DNA from: Pseudoscleropodium purum
Taxonomy: Eukaryota > Streptophyta > Bryopsida > Hypnales > Brachytheciaceae
Length of the DNA: 64,000 nt
Reading direction: 5' to 3'
Assembly (NCBI GenBank): GCA_963969395.1
Contig: OZ017805.1
Coordinates: 1,178,001-1,242,000 of the forward strand
The notes below the pieces were generated by a model. It worked only from the letters and a program-made list of their open reading frames with translations, was not told the origin of the DNA and ran no database searches. Of the stretch, positions 23,363 through 35,235 are shown piece after piece (the first letter of the stretch is position 1; every line of letters begins with the position of its first letter). The position numbers and the translations under genes are program-made.

Positions 23363-23756
23363 ATTGGTAGTGCAGAAGTAGTAGTTGAATAGGTTATATA
23401 GGCATTAAAAATTAGTTTAGAAATATAGAGTTGGAATGAAAAAAATTATATGTGCAATTAGCCAAATGTGCACAATGTATGGTATTCTATATTAAATTGA
23501 AAACATTTTGCCCATATTGATTATGTTTGTATTTGTATTGATCTTGATTTTTCAAATAGTATATATATATATATATTTGAAGTCACAAACTTTTTTAGTT
23601 TGCCTTCTGAAAATGAATTGGAATTTTTTCATAGTTTCAAGACTATCATGGACTCATGGTCAAACTTTATAATCTTTCAACTTATAAGAGACATTGTTTT
23701 AATAACAAATCGCGAACGATTGCACTTCATTTAACATTTAATTGTTTAAAGATTAA

Positions 23757-23942
23757 GGGAGTGACCGCAGGGCAGTTTGGATAGGGCGGTCGGGGGAAAT
23801 AGGGCCGTCAAAGTGGACGGGGCGGACGGACGGGGTGAACGGGGTGATAGGCGGACGCTGCGTCCACCGGGACCGCGAATGTCAACGGACGCTGCGGACA
23901 CAACGTTCGCGTCCGGACGTCCTGGACATCGTGTCAACCCTG
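23757..23942. repeat. Right subterminal GGACG array of hAT-like element
   Basis: GC-rich block of GGACGGGGCGGACGG-type words ending in GTGTCAACCCTG. Its reverse complement matches the left ~110 bases of the small element at 56,190 (shared GTCCGCAGCGTCC, GACATTCGCG and ACGCA(A/G)CGTCCGC). It mirrors the left array. Confidence 0.6.
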
Positions 23943-23950
23943 GTTGTCAT

Positions 23951-24804
23951 AAATGATGAAAATTTGATGTTATTATTTCTTCTTCAATAATATTTGAAAT
24001 TGAATCATCAAAAAGATATCAAAATTTATTTTAGAGTATCAAATTCCAGAACTATCGATAAATTAAAAATCTTTATAATATCCATCTCATTAATTGAAAT
24101 AGAGTACTTCAAAACTTTTTATATTAAAATAAATTTAGGAAATAAAATTGAAATATTTACTTTTATAAAAAGTGATATTTTGAGAATTTTGTTGAGATTT
24201 CGAAGTTTCACAAAGACTTATGAAAATTACATATGATATATTAACTTTCCAATCACATGATTAAAAATTTTAAAAGTTTTGGTGCCTTAAAGCTACTCTT
24301 AGGCACATGTCTTATGAAAACTTTAAAGCAAAGAAATTAAAATGTTGTCCCAAATGGTTAGATTTTATCTTTCAAACTATTTACCTAAAATTTGTATGTC
24401 AATTCTAGAGTTTGCAACTTTCTTTTACATGTTGAAAAAATATGTTGGAAACATATACTAAAATTTTAAGGAAAAATTCATATTCATGCTTCAAGAAAAT
24501 AATATATAAATAAAAAAAGAATTAAATAGCTTAATCTTTTACAAATCGATGCTTTTAAAAATTAGCAAACTTTAGGCGTTGTTTTCACATAATAGACTAC
24601 TTTTTTTTTTAAACTTTCACTTATAAAATCTGGGATATGAAAATTACCTTCATTTCCCAACTTTTTTTAGTTGAAAGTTTCAAAAAATAAGTTAATTTAC
24701 TATATGAAAATGGCCCCTGAAGTCTATTGATTTTACAAGGCAAATGCAAAAACAACAAAAAAACTAGGTAAATATAAAACATGTATTTCTATAAACATGT
24801 GAAC
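23951..24804. other. No gene; AT-rich repeat remnants
   Basis: Contains sequence related to the inverted-repeat families of 9.3-9.7 kb and 11.3-11.9 kb (for example near 24,560-24,720, with TTGAAAGTTTCAAAAAA-type arms). No readable gene. Confidence 0.35.
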
Positions 24805-24950
24805 ATATTAATGGTTCATTAGTACATGACCTTGGAGTTTTACCTCCAAGGTCTCGGGTTTAAACCTCGGAGGTGCTTGCGACGTGGTGGGGCAGCATAT
24901 GCCGCACTACGTGGTGAGTGCCATGTGGCAGTCTCTCATTGGTCAATAAT
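24805..24950 (+). repeat. tRNA-derived SINE-like unit
   Basis: TGGTTCATTAG at 24,812-24,822 fits the A box exactly, and GGTTTAAACC at 24,857-24,866 resembles a B box. The 45-base distance is that of a real tRNA. The T-arm-like AAGGTCTCGGGTTTAAACCT is followed by GGAGGTGC and a GC-richer body to ~24,940. No cloverleaf good enough for a functional tRNA gene. The head is shared with 9,753-9,905, which suggests one SINE family. Confidence 0.5.
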
Positions 24951-24964
24951 TTTGATTTATGAGA

Positions 24965-25204
24965 TTAAAATTTGTGGATTTTAATTGGTGAAAGTAAACA
25001 CTTTTTTGTTGCAAAATCAACATTTTCCTATTGCCAAATTAACATTATTTTGCTATGCTCAACAAAAAAGTGTTCATATTTATATCTAAATCAACACTTT
25101 TTTGCTATATGGTGTCTAGGTCAACATATCCAAATCAACACAGAAATGAACAAAAAAAATCAACATTTTTTTGTTACCTTAAACATTGAATTTTCTAATA
25201 GTGC
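24965..25204 (-). repeat. CACTA-like terminal repeat block
   Basis: Reads inward from CACTATTAGAAAATTCAATG (reverse complement of 25,185-25,204) into TAACAAAAAAATGTTGATTT and further CAACATTTT/CAACACTTTTTTG words. The same end in the other orientation is at 48,869. The CACTA start and subterminal short repeats fit a CACTA-type DNA transposon relic; I find no partner end. Confidence 0.4.
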
Positions 25205-26429
25205 AAGGAGGAGGAATGAGTTGAATTTTACAAAGGTTGAACTTATGTTTTCCTAATTCTCTTTTCTCTATTGACCCAGGTGATTTGAAGACCTTATTAT
25301 CACCTTCACTTTGTAGACACCGTGGTTTCTTCCTTCTAACGTCCTACATACAATGGTTGTGATGCCTATAGTACTTTCTCTATACAAGTATAGTAGACAA
25401 CATGGTCTTTTCATTCCAACGTCTTATTTATAATTCCAAATATTTGAGTCTATTTGATAATCTATTCTATATCATTGTTGACTATAAGGGAGAAATTAAG
25501 AATATCCCATGGCTCTAAATCTATCTTTAGTGAATGGGACCTAGTCTTCTAGTTCTCCAATGCCTTAAGTGTGGTCCATGACTACATCCACTACTAAAAG
25601 CAATCTTTAGGCGCCTACTAGGAAATTCAACTATAATATATACTTTGCCAAAGGTATTGCAGCAATTTCCGTAAATGCCATCATTTACACTCTAAATGTC
25701 AACCCTAGCTACATAGTGTAATGTCATGTATTATTCACAAATATGAAACACTCAAAAGCATTTTGTTTTGTATCCTCGTTCTACTACCTCCCCAAATCGA
25801 AGTACTATAAGTGAGACCTATTCTTGACCTTTTTTAATGCCTTCATCGACTCTGGTCTTCAACTGTACCCGCTACTACCCGCGCATCTTTGGTTGGTGTT
25901 GTCCCTAAATTGCTTCTTCAACAACCTTTCTTCCTAAACGTCCCATAAATGTCTAGTGGATTCATTGCAAGTCTCTTTATTACGTCTCTTGCACTTCTTT
26001 CTAGCAACAAAACCAATGAAGTACATCGAGGTAACAGAAGTTGCCTGACATGTAGAGATAGAGGCCTCTCTCCCAAACTTAGATTAGGCATCACTAATTT
26101 CTGGGCATCATTGCTGACTAAAACGCTAGACTTTAAAGTTTCTTTAGCATCCTCCTAAGATTGGGGACATCCACACACGCAACATCATAAGCCATAAGCC
26201 CATAAGAAATAAGGGATATAGCAATAAGCTTAGAATTGTCATCTTGATTTCAAATACGAAGAAGAACCTTACAACGCTCTTTTAAGTCACATTGACTTCA
26301 TTGGACAAAACTAATTTTCAACTCGGTAGCCCACAAAGGCATACATTCCTAATACTAATTCAAGTTGCATCAACTTGAATTGCATATACAAAAAGCTTGA
26401 AGAAGCTACATTACCATATCTTAGGGCCA
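25205..26429. other. No gene; includes one copy of the AAGGTCTT repeat
   Basis: 25,255-25,310 carries the CTATTGACCCAGGTGATTTG..GACCTTATTATCACC version of the 7.2-kb fold-back family. The remainder shows only short uninformative frames. 26,370-26,392 contains one family X palindrome (TTCAAGTTGCATCAACTTGA), so family X copy 2 reaches at least this far left. Confidence 0.35.
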
Positions 26430-26640
26430 ACAACTACATCTATTCCTTTGCTATAAAGCTTTTTTAGTGTCGTGCTATTTATCAAGCCCACATTCCAAAT
26501 AAAGACCAAATGAGGTTGGCATTTCACTAGAGAAGGGGAATTCACGATTTATGGGTGCTTTTCATTGTTAGGTGGGCTGTCTACTACACCATCATTGACG
26601 GGCAATATGGAAAAGTCCATTGTCGAGCATGCCGTTGTCG
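26430..26640 (-). pseudogene. Family X P4 fragment, copy 2
   Basis: Minus-strand reading MDFSILPVNDGVVDSPPN.. through NSTTLKKLYSKGIDVVVG, with one in-frame stop. It matches the P4 block at 6,285-6,465 in start and end. It lies downstream of P3, as in copy 1. Confidence 0.4.
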
Positions 26641-26949
26641 TTGAGAACATGATAAGTCCTAATCCACTTTGCAATATGGTAAACTATCCATATTCAGAGA
26701 AAGAATTGATGGAGGCAACACACTTGTTCCCTCCATAAATTCCAAGCATAGAATCTACATGCACTATCTGTAAGCAAACAGGGGCCCCCTATTAAAAGCA
26801 TGCTTCTTCACAAAAAGGTATGCAAACAATCAATACTTTGCACACAATGAATGCACTTCATGATCTCCATAGAATGAAAGTAAGTCACACCAAACAAGGC
26901 AACGAATATAAGGCAAACATTAAGGGCTTAGTCATATAGCATCCCAATA

Positions 26950-27790
26950 TCAATCCTCTTGTTTATGAAGAGGCATCTTGGAATGCCCGTAGATAGGTGT
27001 GATTGAATCCTCAAACCGCATAGGACATCTTAGATTTAGGACTCTCCACTCATCATAAAGAGCTTTGGACTCTTTGAGGGCCTCTTCAAGTTTATTGATC
27101 GTTGTAAGGTCAAAACTCCTAAAGTAGCAAATGGCACCCAAATTTATTGTCTCTCCACTAGGGGTACATTGACTCTGGCCTAGCTAAGTGCAAGCGTCAA
27201 ATCCACAAGCGAATTGCATTCATTAGATAGTTGTTTGTAACTCCATTTCCTTCATAGGACCAAGTGTCTAGTAAGACGACAATATTGGAGAAGTTTATGA
27301 AGTGTTTCACGGGACTATCATTCACTACTATTGTATTCTCATATGTGAAGATTGTATCTTCTAAATTGTACAACTTGTCCAAGGGCTTTAGAAATAGGTC
27401 CTTGTCTATCCTCTTGACTTTATAAGTAACTACTTTATTGTGGTTGTTCCTATACTTTATAATGCCGTATTTCTCTTGTCCTAAGACATACAATGGGGGC
27501 TCTATGTCGTGGAATAGGTGGTTTGCTATGGGTAGAACATTTTTACATTTGACCTCTTCATGGAATTGCAGATGGACACATTTGCAATGAGGAACAATTC
27601 CCAAAGGAACGTTAGATAGTGGGATCAAGTAGTGACCCTCTTTAGGCCAATATACTCAACTTTAATTCTTGATGGACCTCATTAATTTTTCCTTTTCTAG
27701 CAAAAGGTCTTCTATGTTCATTGACTCAGAGCACCCCATTTAGATCTAGGATGACATTGAGCCACTTCTTCGTCACTCCAAATGTCAATG
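26950..27790 (-). pseudogene. Family X P3: FCP1-like HAD phosphatase, copy 2 (degraded)
   Basis: The HAD motif I block is readable just upstream of the main frame (NVILDLNGVL then a stop, about 27,725-27,755). The main frame at 27,628 contains IEPPLYVLGQEKYGIIKY, KRIDKDLFLKPLDKL, ENTIVVNDSPVKHF and NIVVLLDTWSYEG. The family DD is ND in this copy. The C-terminal part (RLHLARPESMYP..RDNKFG) is full of stops down to 26,950. It aligns along its length with P3 copy 1, so the phosphatase-like gene is a regular part of family X and not a chance capture in one copy. Confidence 0.65.
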
Positions 27791-28026
27791 GAATGGGGAC
27801 TTGGCCCATCACATCACCTATTGCAACAAGGTCCTTACTTCTAATACCCTACCCACGAGTGTACAAAAAAATGTCTAGACAGTTAAGCCAATGAACTACC
27901 CACCTAGCCCTCCTAACTAAAGAAAAGAATACACCCAAGTAAGGAAATTCATTTGAGGTTGAAATCAAAACATTTAAATGAGAATCATAGGAGCTCGTAT
28001 TTGCATAGCAAAATAAAGGCAGACAC

Positions 28027-28302
28027 TTACAAGATTACACTTGCATTGTTTGGCAAAGCTAAGGCTATTTGAGTTGTTGTCGTGTTTTCATAGTCAAGAA
28101 GAAAGAAATCAATTGAAGGTGATTGTGTAGCCATGATTGGCTCATTGCAAAGCAACAATGAAACCATGTTGATGTTTTCAAGATTGGTTGAAAGAGCATA
28201 TGGCATAGCATTAAAGGAATTGGGTGGAAGGACATCAATGCAAAGAGTCACTTTTGTATCTACTTGAATTTGTATACAAAAATAGATTTGTAAGAAAAAC
28301 AT
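28027..28302 (-). pseudogene. Small family X exon, copy 2
   Basis: A minus-strand open block of ~91 codons (..SIDFFLLDYENTTTTQIA.., ending NNASVIL) is followed directly by GTAAGT. It occupies the same place as the 4,690-4,775 block. The beginning is hydrophobic and may be intron sequence read through. Exon status rests on position and donor. Confidence 0.35.
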
Positions 28303-28494
28303 TTATTACGTGATCTCATAACATGAAATATAATTACATGTTGTACATTTGAATTGTCTCAACATCTATCTAGCCACTTATCTAGCTGAGGATGCTCAAT
28401 TCATTCAAGGAAAAGTGCGAAGCGGGTTTAAGTCAGTGTAACTTGAATAGAAAGGAAGGAGGTCACTGAGAACAACTTGCTTTAGCCTCTAGAG

Positions 28495-29435
28495 TCACAT
28501 CAAACCCCTCAATCCTAGGCTCAACCTAAACTTGTGTCTACTCAATTGCATCATCCTCTCTTTCAAGTGCGGAGCTACCAAGTCAAGAGTCTGAACAATA
28601 GCAACCCTACCATCTCCTTTTGGGTTCGTTGTCGAGGGATTTTTGAAGGTTTGATGTGCTTGCCACGCATTGTGAGAGGATTCGTGAGCTTGGGCAAGAA
28701 GAAGAAGCTTTTGCAACTTTGATGGAAAAGGCAACATTATAGCAAGTGAAGCAATATTTTCACTAGCCATAGATAGGAAGACATTCTTGGCAATGCCATA
28801 CATCATACTCGGCACAACATCATTCATCCAATCCTTCATCTCCTTCTTGTCGACCTCTCGAGCCTTCTTTATTTCTTCTTTGTCTTCAAGCCGGGCCTTC
28901 TTTATGTGCTTCCTATCCTTGAGGAGGAAATCAAGGATCTTATTGACCCTATCACTCCTTGCCTTTGGAAACTCCACCTTGCTCTTCTTACGAGTCATTG
29001 ACTTTGACAAACTGGGCATTATACAAGGATGTATTGCAGTAGATGTTGTGGGTATAGGAATGGCACTCACATCTAGTACATCATCTAAGTGTATGTCTTC
29101 CCCTTCTTTGACCCCCATTCCAGCATAGACACGATCCTTCCATTTAACCTCCTCTACTTGATAGTCTTGTATCTTAGGGATCTCCTTGTCACTATCTTTC
29201 TCCTCCTTGTTCTCCTTAGCACATATGGACTCTTTTTTTTTTCCTTCTTTGAGTTGGACTCAGCTTCTTTTGCCATCTTCAATCCTCTCATCGGATGGCA
29301 ATTTTCATCAACAAAATAGCTACTGTCTAGGAAATAATTCTTGTCCATGTTCTTGGAAGAGCTTACAAATTTCACAAACCTCTCCATGTTACTACTGTTG
29401 ACAATGGCAAAGTAATGCATGCTAGTCATATACAT
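28495..29435 (-). pseudogene. Family X protein P2, copy 2 (one frameshift)
   Basis: From ATG 29,435 (MYMTSMHYFAIVNSSN) the frame runs to a poly-A-rich spot near 29,240, where a one-base change shifts it. The protein then continues (KENKEEKDSDKEIPKIQDYQ..) to DIHLDDVLDVSAI, a charged Lys/Glu coiled-coil-like stretch (KARLEDKEEIKKAREVDKKE) and a final stop at 28,495. About 313 codons in all. This is the better preserved P2 and shows the family's layout: short N-terminal motif, basic/acidic linker, coiled coil, C-terminal amphipathic region. No enzyme motif. Confidence 0.55.
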
Positions 29436-29459
29436 GTCACTAAGTGAATGTTAGCCAAA

Positions 29460-29600
29460 ACTTTCAAGCCATTTCAAGTTGTACCAACTTGAATTGGAAA
29501 GTACGTCTGGAATAACAATTAAAGTAGAATTATACATCAAAATATGAGTGATAAGGAGACCACAAGAAATTCAAGTTGAGGTGAATTGAAAGAAACATAT
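29460..29600. repeat. Palindromic TTCAAGTT..AACTTGAA motifs in P1-P2 gap, copy 2
   Basis: TTCAAGTTGTACCAACTTGA at about 29,478 and half-motifs near 29,568 lie in the same gap as the palindromes of copy 1 (2,955-3,090). The gap is otherwise non-coding. Confidence 0.4.
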
Positions 29601-29649
29601 CCAAGTAGCACATACAAGTTTGCTTCCAACAAAGACCAAGAACACCATC

Positions 29650-32471
29650 GACCATGGGTCACCACCTTCAAGTAAAATTCCATTCATAGTTTGGTATTGT
29701 AGATCTTGAACTCAAGCTCGTTGTATAGATCCATCTTTTGCCACTTTGGCAAGGGAGCAACCTCAAACCTCCTTAAAATGGATTTGGCCTTTGGTTTTGT
29801 CCCACTTTTAAAGAGAAAGATAAGGTTTACAAGCGCCTTCACATGACTGGAATTGGACAACAAATCCTCCAACCTCTCGACCAGGGCAGGCATGTACTCT
29901 GACTAATGCACAACGTAATACTAGCCAAAAGTCTTGTTCCTAATCTCCTAAAATCCAGAGCCAAATATTATAATCGGATGGGAATGGATTGTCGAACTTC
30001 CTTGTGGCCTTCAAGAAATCCACGTAATATGGAAAGTCCTAGGGCACGGTTTTCTTGTTGATGATTCCCAAAATGTTTTGGAAGTTCATAATAGCAAGCG
30101 TCATGCAATCCTTGAGGTCATCACTCTAATTATTGTCGATCTATGATGACAACTTATCATCTTCCATGTCGTAGGGCCTCAAGAACAACTTTGCCTCTAA
30201 ATTCTTGTACTTGCCCTTGCTTCGTAGGAAGACCTTGAGGAACTCTGTTACATACTGCGACATGTCTCTTGTGCTCTTCTTTTTACTTGTAGGCTTCTTG
30301 GACTGCAAGAAAAACTCCTCTCCCAAGCTAGTCAGTAGGAGGTTCTTAGTGGCCTTTGTGACGTTGTACTTCCTCTTGAAGACCTTCCACGCGTCCATCC
30401 AATAGTTGCCTTCACTATCAAAGAAACCAATGTTGCACTTTTTGATGTAGAGGTACTTGTGCACCGCCTTCTTGTGCTTGTTCCTCTCCAGCCAATCTTT
30501 TGCGCTAGAGCAATCAACCGCGACTTTGGCGATCTTCTTTATCATCACCTTTGGATGCGGTAGCTTTTGGTTTGGAGTCTAGTTCAAGAAGTGCAATGCC
30601 AGATTCTTGAGATTGAACTCCGTAAGATTTCCTAGCCACCTGAAGAACTTGCGGGTGATGACTCCGTTGTTTTTCAAATCCTAGTTCTTTGAGTTCTTGA
30701 AGGGCAACAAGGTCTTTGGATCAATGAAAAGCCCATGATATGTACTTGAGATTACCTCCTACAAATTATGAACTTCATTCGACGCAATGATGAGTTTGAT
30801 CTTGTTGTGAATGCTAATCTTTTTGAGCTTCTTCTTTATCAATGTTCCTTGATGCATCTTCACATTGATCATGGCAAAACATGTCATGGAATTCCTATTT
30901 CATCATATTGCAAAAATGTTAGATTTAAATTGACTCAACTTGAAATACTAAAATCAGAAATATATAGCATTGCAAATAGCCATTCTGATCAATTTGACTT
31001 GACAAGATTGTTTACCACCCACTTTTGTAGGACAATCCCATTTTTTATCGTCTTTTTTTTTCTATGACATCTTTTCCCAATTTTGTTGCCACCTTTGGTG
31101 GAGGTGGATGGCCCAAGCTAAGCTAGACATTTCTAGTGTTGATTATGTTTGTTCCCACATAGGCTAATAAGTATAGAGGTGGTTCGCTTTGTTGTAGAAT
31201 GCAGAAATTTGCCAATTGATTGACAACTTGGAATTCCAAACAACAAAATATTCCCACATGTTGAACTTCTAGTACTTCACCTCCGCACCTTCAAGGTCTT
31301 TTATGCACTTTGAGGCCTCCACACTATACCGGTCATTTACCATCCATAATTTGTCGTTCTTGAAGTGGACCCAGGATTGAAGTGGACCCAGGATTGTGGT
31401 TTCACTTTCAAGTTTTGGAGCATGGTGCACAAAGTCATCTTTTTGTCAGGGTCAAGCATTTCTAGGTAGAATTGGAGTATTGCCCTGATCCCACCCTCTT
31501 CCAATATCCTCACATTGATGTTTTCTAGAGGCATTTTGAGTTGGCTAATATCTATAGTAAACTTTTTATTTTGCTCAAAGATGTAGCAGTCTATGCAATT
31601 TGCCTAGTGGTCTTCATATATCTTTTTGGACTCCAAGTAGGAGATTTTCTTGTTGTCGTCAATAATATCCTTTGGGACCTTGGTCAAGATGGAGGCCATG
31701 CTATTGTCCTTCTCAAACTTTTCTTTCATCTTTGCATCTGCCTTTGCCTTTGCACAAGTCTTGGGTGCCACGAGGGTATCAGCATGGGGAGTATCCCTGC
31801 CATCTGTAGGGGTTGACTTTTTTTTCGTTTTGCTTTGTTGAGTATTGGCAATCTCAATGATAAGGGACCTGTCACTTACACTTACTCTTGTCCAGTCTTT
31901 GGTGATGGACAAGGGCCTCATCTTCGCTACCGTATTCTTGATCTATAATGTGTCAAAGCCTTGAGTGACTTCGCAAAGTCTTAACACCAGGATCTTAGGT
32001 TTCAGAGGGTTATCCTCCTTTTTCTTCCAAAGCCCTCTCTCAATGTGGTTTATAATACTCTTGTACATCTCCGTGAATTGAAAATTCTCCAAGTTTCTAT
32101 AGGTGGCTGTAATGGAGACAATGATGCTTTGATTTGGTACAAAGTATGAGAAAGCCTTTTCTTCCTTTTGATTTGGAAAATTGGTTTTATATGAAACCAT
32201 CAACTCATCATATGGCCCTGTAGTGACTTCTCTCACAATTTTGTACAATGATGTCGGAAGTGAGGCGACTTGGTTCTTCCAATTGTTTTGGAAGCTTAGA
32301 TGACCAAAAGCTAGAGTGAATATGATACTCTAGTACTCCACATCCTGTGGCTCCTTTCATGTCCAACACTCACCAAGCATCAACTCATCCCCATATTCCT
32401 CGGGGTCCTAGTCCCTTTCCATCAAAAATTTGGTGAAATGAGGCCAAAGACGTTTTGTTTGTTCCTCCATC
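29650..32471 (-). pseudogene. Family X protein P1, copy 2 (longest copy, degraded)
   Basis: Read from ATG 32,471: MEEQTKRLWPHFTKFLMERD, a stop, then DPEEYGDELMLGEC, and on through blocks at 32,248-31,943, 31,921-31,604, 31,534-31,337, 30,935-30,141 and 29,893-29,684. Stops and at least one intron-like gap (about 30,900-31,330) interrupt it. The middle has a Lys/Thr-rich linker. The C-terminal half matches copy 1 (KDWLE, FKRKYNVTKATK, EFLKVFLRSKG, LRPYDMEDDK). The N-terminal ~400 residues have no counterpart in copy 1. No recognised domain; this is the largest protein of family X and therefore the first candidate for its mobility protein. Confidence 0.55.
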
Positions 32472-32499
32472 TATGCGTGAAGGGAAGCAATATTAGATT

Positions 32500-33450
32500 T
32501 CAAATCAGTTCAACTTGATTTGTAGATGAAGCCAAATCAATGCTTCTTTGGCACCTTTTGATTTCTTATTGTCAAATCCTCAACTTTCAACTAATTACTT
32601 CAAGTCGACTTGACTTGAATTAAGTGTTTGTTTTCCCAAGAGAGCTTACTCTAGTCAAAGTTTCATTAGAGAGTGTTTTGTCTCTAGTTTTGATCTTGCA
32701 TTTTTTCTATCTTTTAGAGTGAATTTTTAAAAAAATGTTGATTAATAGTTATTCAAGTCAATTTGACTTGATCTTATGATTGACATACACCCGCATTGTT
32801 TGTGTATCTATCTATTTAAAATCTCTAAATTTTTTCTTTTCTAACATAGAGCGATTGGATGTTTAAATCATCTTCAAATTCAAGTCAAGTTGACTTAAAT
32901 ATTTGATTTATGAAGACACTTTCAATATTGCTTATTGCCTTTTTTTCAAACCTTAATTCTCTATTATCTTTAAATTTTTTGAATTCTTTATGTCAGTTGA
33001 TAGGTGGTCTCTTTCATAGAGGCAATATCTATTTCAAATTGTATAGACTTGAAAGTGAAGTTATGTTTTGAATTTCTTAAGAAGATCAATGATTTAAGTT
33101 GATTCAACTTTTCTATTTTGTGGAAAAGATATTGTATTGCTTTAAGTCGAATTGACTTGAATAGGAGATTATTCTATTTTTTTTCGTGAAAAAGACAAAG
33201 GATTTAAGTCAATTCAACTTGAATTTGACATGGACAAATTATGGGATAGTGCTGGAGACTCCTTTTCTATTCTATGGACTTTTGCTAATCTCAATTCAAG
33301 AGTAATTGACTTGATTTTCTTGAAAGAGTGACGTAAATGGAGGCTTGTGTTATTGAAAAATCAAGGATGTCAACTTTAATAGGTGCTGACTTGAATTGGT
33401 TCTTACCTCTTACTTCTTTTTAGATGACTTCAACTCGCCTCTAATTCATG
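32500..33450. repeat. Array of TCAAGTCAA/TTGACTTGA palindromes upstream of P1
   Basis: At least nine imperfect palindromes occur in 950 bases, at about 32,505, 32,604, 32,755, 32,880, 33,035, 33,100, 33,146, 33,205 and 33,297. Typical forms are TCAAGTCAATTTGACTTGA and TAAGTCGAATTGACTTGAA. Spacing is roughly 60-150 bases, not a simple tandem. They lie just upstream of P1 copy 2, where subterminal or promoter sites would be expected. Confidence 0.6.
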
Positions 33451-33796
33451 TCACCACCAATACCTTATAAATTTAAGATATATTATTGCATTGAGCTTAT
33501 CTAAAGTGAATTATCATCCAAAAAAACATAGGAAAAGAATGCAACATGTAAGATTGAAATGAAGTGAATGCATTCAAAACTGTACTTAAAGGTGAAGTTT
33601 TTGGATCTTTAATCATAATCTTGGAACAAAGTTCAAAATACACAACCTCCATGCAAAAGAAAAAAGAATTTAGAGTCTTATAATCCATTAAAATGATTAA
33701 CAAGCAAACAAACAAGGAAGCACATGCCAAAAGTATGAACAAGCAAGAAATAGCAAGCACTTGCTACAAGTAAAAACAAATAAGAAACAACAAGAA
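33451..33796. other. No feature seen
   Basis: AT-rich sequence between the family X array and the left end of the outer nested element. The frame at 33,497-33,760 has no support. Confidence 0.4.
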
Positions 33797-34271
33797 TGTG
33801 GAAACCCGAAGATTCCATCTAGATAAGATTAAGTTAGAATATGGTTAGTTAGACTTAAAATTTTTTATTTTTTTGATAACCCATAGGTATTTTTGCTACA
33901 CTTAGACTATTCTAGAAATAATCAGTTTCTGAAAAAGTTAGAATCGTTACTAGTGTTATGGAAATGGATCCAATCCAAATCCAAAATCTGGAAAAGTCCC
34001 GGATTCAGAGAACCTACATTTTAGGTTTCCAACCTAGGGAACTATGGTACCATTATGGGAACGGCCCCCATTCCATTCTCCACTAGAAACTATTGGCTGA
34101 GCAGTGGGTACTTAAGCCCCATCACCATTCCATTCTTCTTCCTCTCCATTTGTTGGATTCTTGTGCATGGATAGTTGAATGAAAGAGTGGAGAAATAGCA
34201 ATCACGTTTAGGAGAGAGCAAAAAGGTCGGTGCCATTTGCACCGAATTAGGGTTTTGGGTGTCAACAACTC

Positions 34272-35235
34272 ATGGCTGAGGGTAGTGTTTTGGTTGCTCA
34301 TAGATCAATAGTGACGGCTTTGATGCTTTATTCGGTCATTCTGTTTGATCTGGAAAGTCAAGATCAATTAGAGGATCTCACTCGTATTGGGTGTGCCAAA
34401 CTTTTGTACAAGTTGTGGAGCATAAAAAATGAGGAGATGATCTAGGAGCTCATCCATGGAACTTCGTATCAGTATGTGTTGATGGTGAGAGGTCAACCCG
34501 TAGCATGGATAGAGGACAATTGGATGGACATATATACATTCTCGAAGAACAGATTTGGATTAGCATCTAGATCCAACAAGTATGTGAGTGAAAAGTTTAG
34601 GGATCAAGCTTACTCAAAGGAAGGTTTTGCCACTAATGATTGTAAGGACGAGAAGCATAGGCAGGTGCTTGAGTTCTTGATTCCCATAATGTATCCGAAA
34701 AAGCTTACCCAGGTTATGGTCATAGTCACTAACACCATCTTTGGAGCGATGGAGGACCAAATCGTGAATTGGAGAAGGATGATTTCTTGAATAGTAGCAA
34801 AACTAGCCCATCACATGTTAAAGGGCAAAGCAAAGCCCTATCAGCCTGTATTTGTTCCACCTCTATAATCACAAAAAGGTCCTAAGTGCTCTAGAAGTAG
34901 TGCAATATGAAACTAGGCTCCAGATGTTAAAATACGACCTTATGGATGGGGAGGAAGAGTAGGAAGGAGGGGAGGCAAGACAACTCAAAGAAGAAGTTGT
35001 CGACTACAAGCGACAAAAGTCCACGGATATGGCTACTCAAAGGAGGCTACTGACTCTAGATAGAGGAGAGCCAATCCAAAATCTAAAACCTTGCGAAGAG
35101 ACAGATTTCTTCTCCACCGAATTCTAGTAGATGCTAAAGGCCTAGAAGATGCATGGCAACATGGCAAATTTTTTTATCCTCATTTTAGGCAAGTTGAAGC
35201 TAGAACCAAAGTAGATTTTAGAAGAAATCCGAAGA
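34272..35235 (+). pseudogene. E-family protein, outer copy, N-terminal half
   Basis: ATG 34,272 (MAEGSVLVAHRS) opens the frame, with a stop at 34,443 and a frameshift after 34,790. Alignment with E2 is clear: LEDLTRIGCAKL against MEDLKSMGCLGF, then VRGQPVAWIEDNW against VRGTPVSWNEGMW, then CKDEKHRQVLEFLIP and TNTIFGA. It breaks off after EEIRRC at 35,235, where the middle element is inserted. This is the most decayed copy; GC content has fallen to that of the flanks. Confidence 0.6.

Larger units (their letters stand above)
12075..23942. mobile_element. 11.9-kb hAT-like composite element with cargo genes
   Basis: Left end CAGGGTTGACGAATC at 12,075 and right end GTCAACCCTG at 23,942 form a perfect 10-bp terminal inverted repeat. 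The flanks read GTTGTAAT (12,067-12,074) and GTTGTCAT (23,943-23,950), an 8-bp target duplication with one mismatch. CAGGG ends plus 8-bp duplications are the hAT pattern (established knowledge). Inside are a minus-strand gene (12,565-15,963) and two plus-strand genes (19,429-20,691 and 21,870-23,362), transcribed away from a 2.4-kb AT-rich centre. GC-rich arrays lie at both ends and before each gene. I find no hAT transposase core, so it is either non-autonomous or uses an unfamiliar protein. All three genes are broken. Confidence 0.75.
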
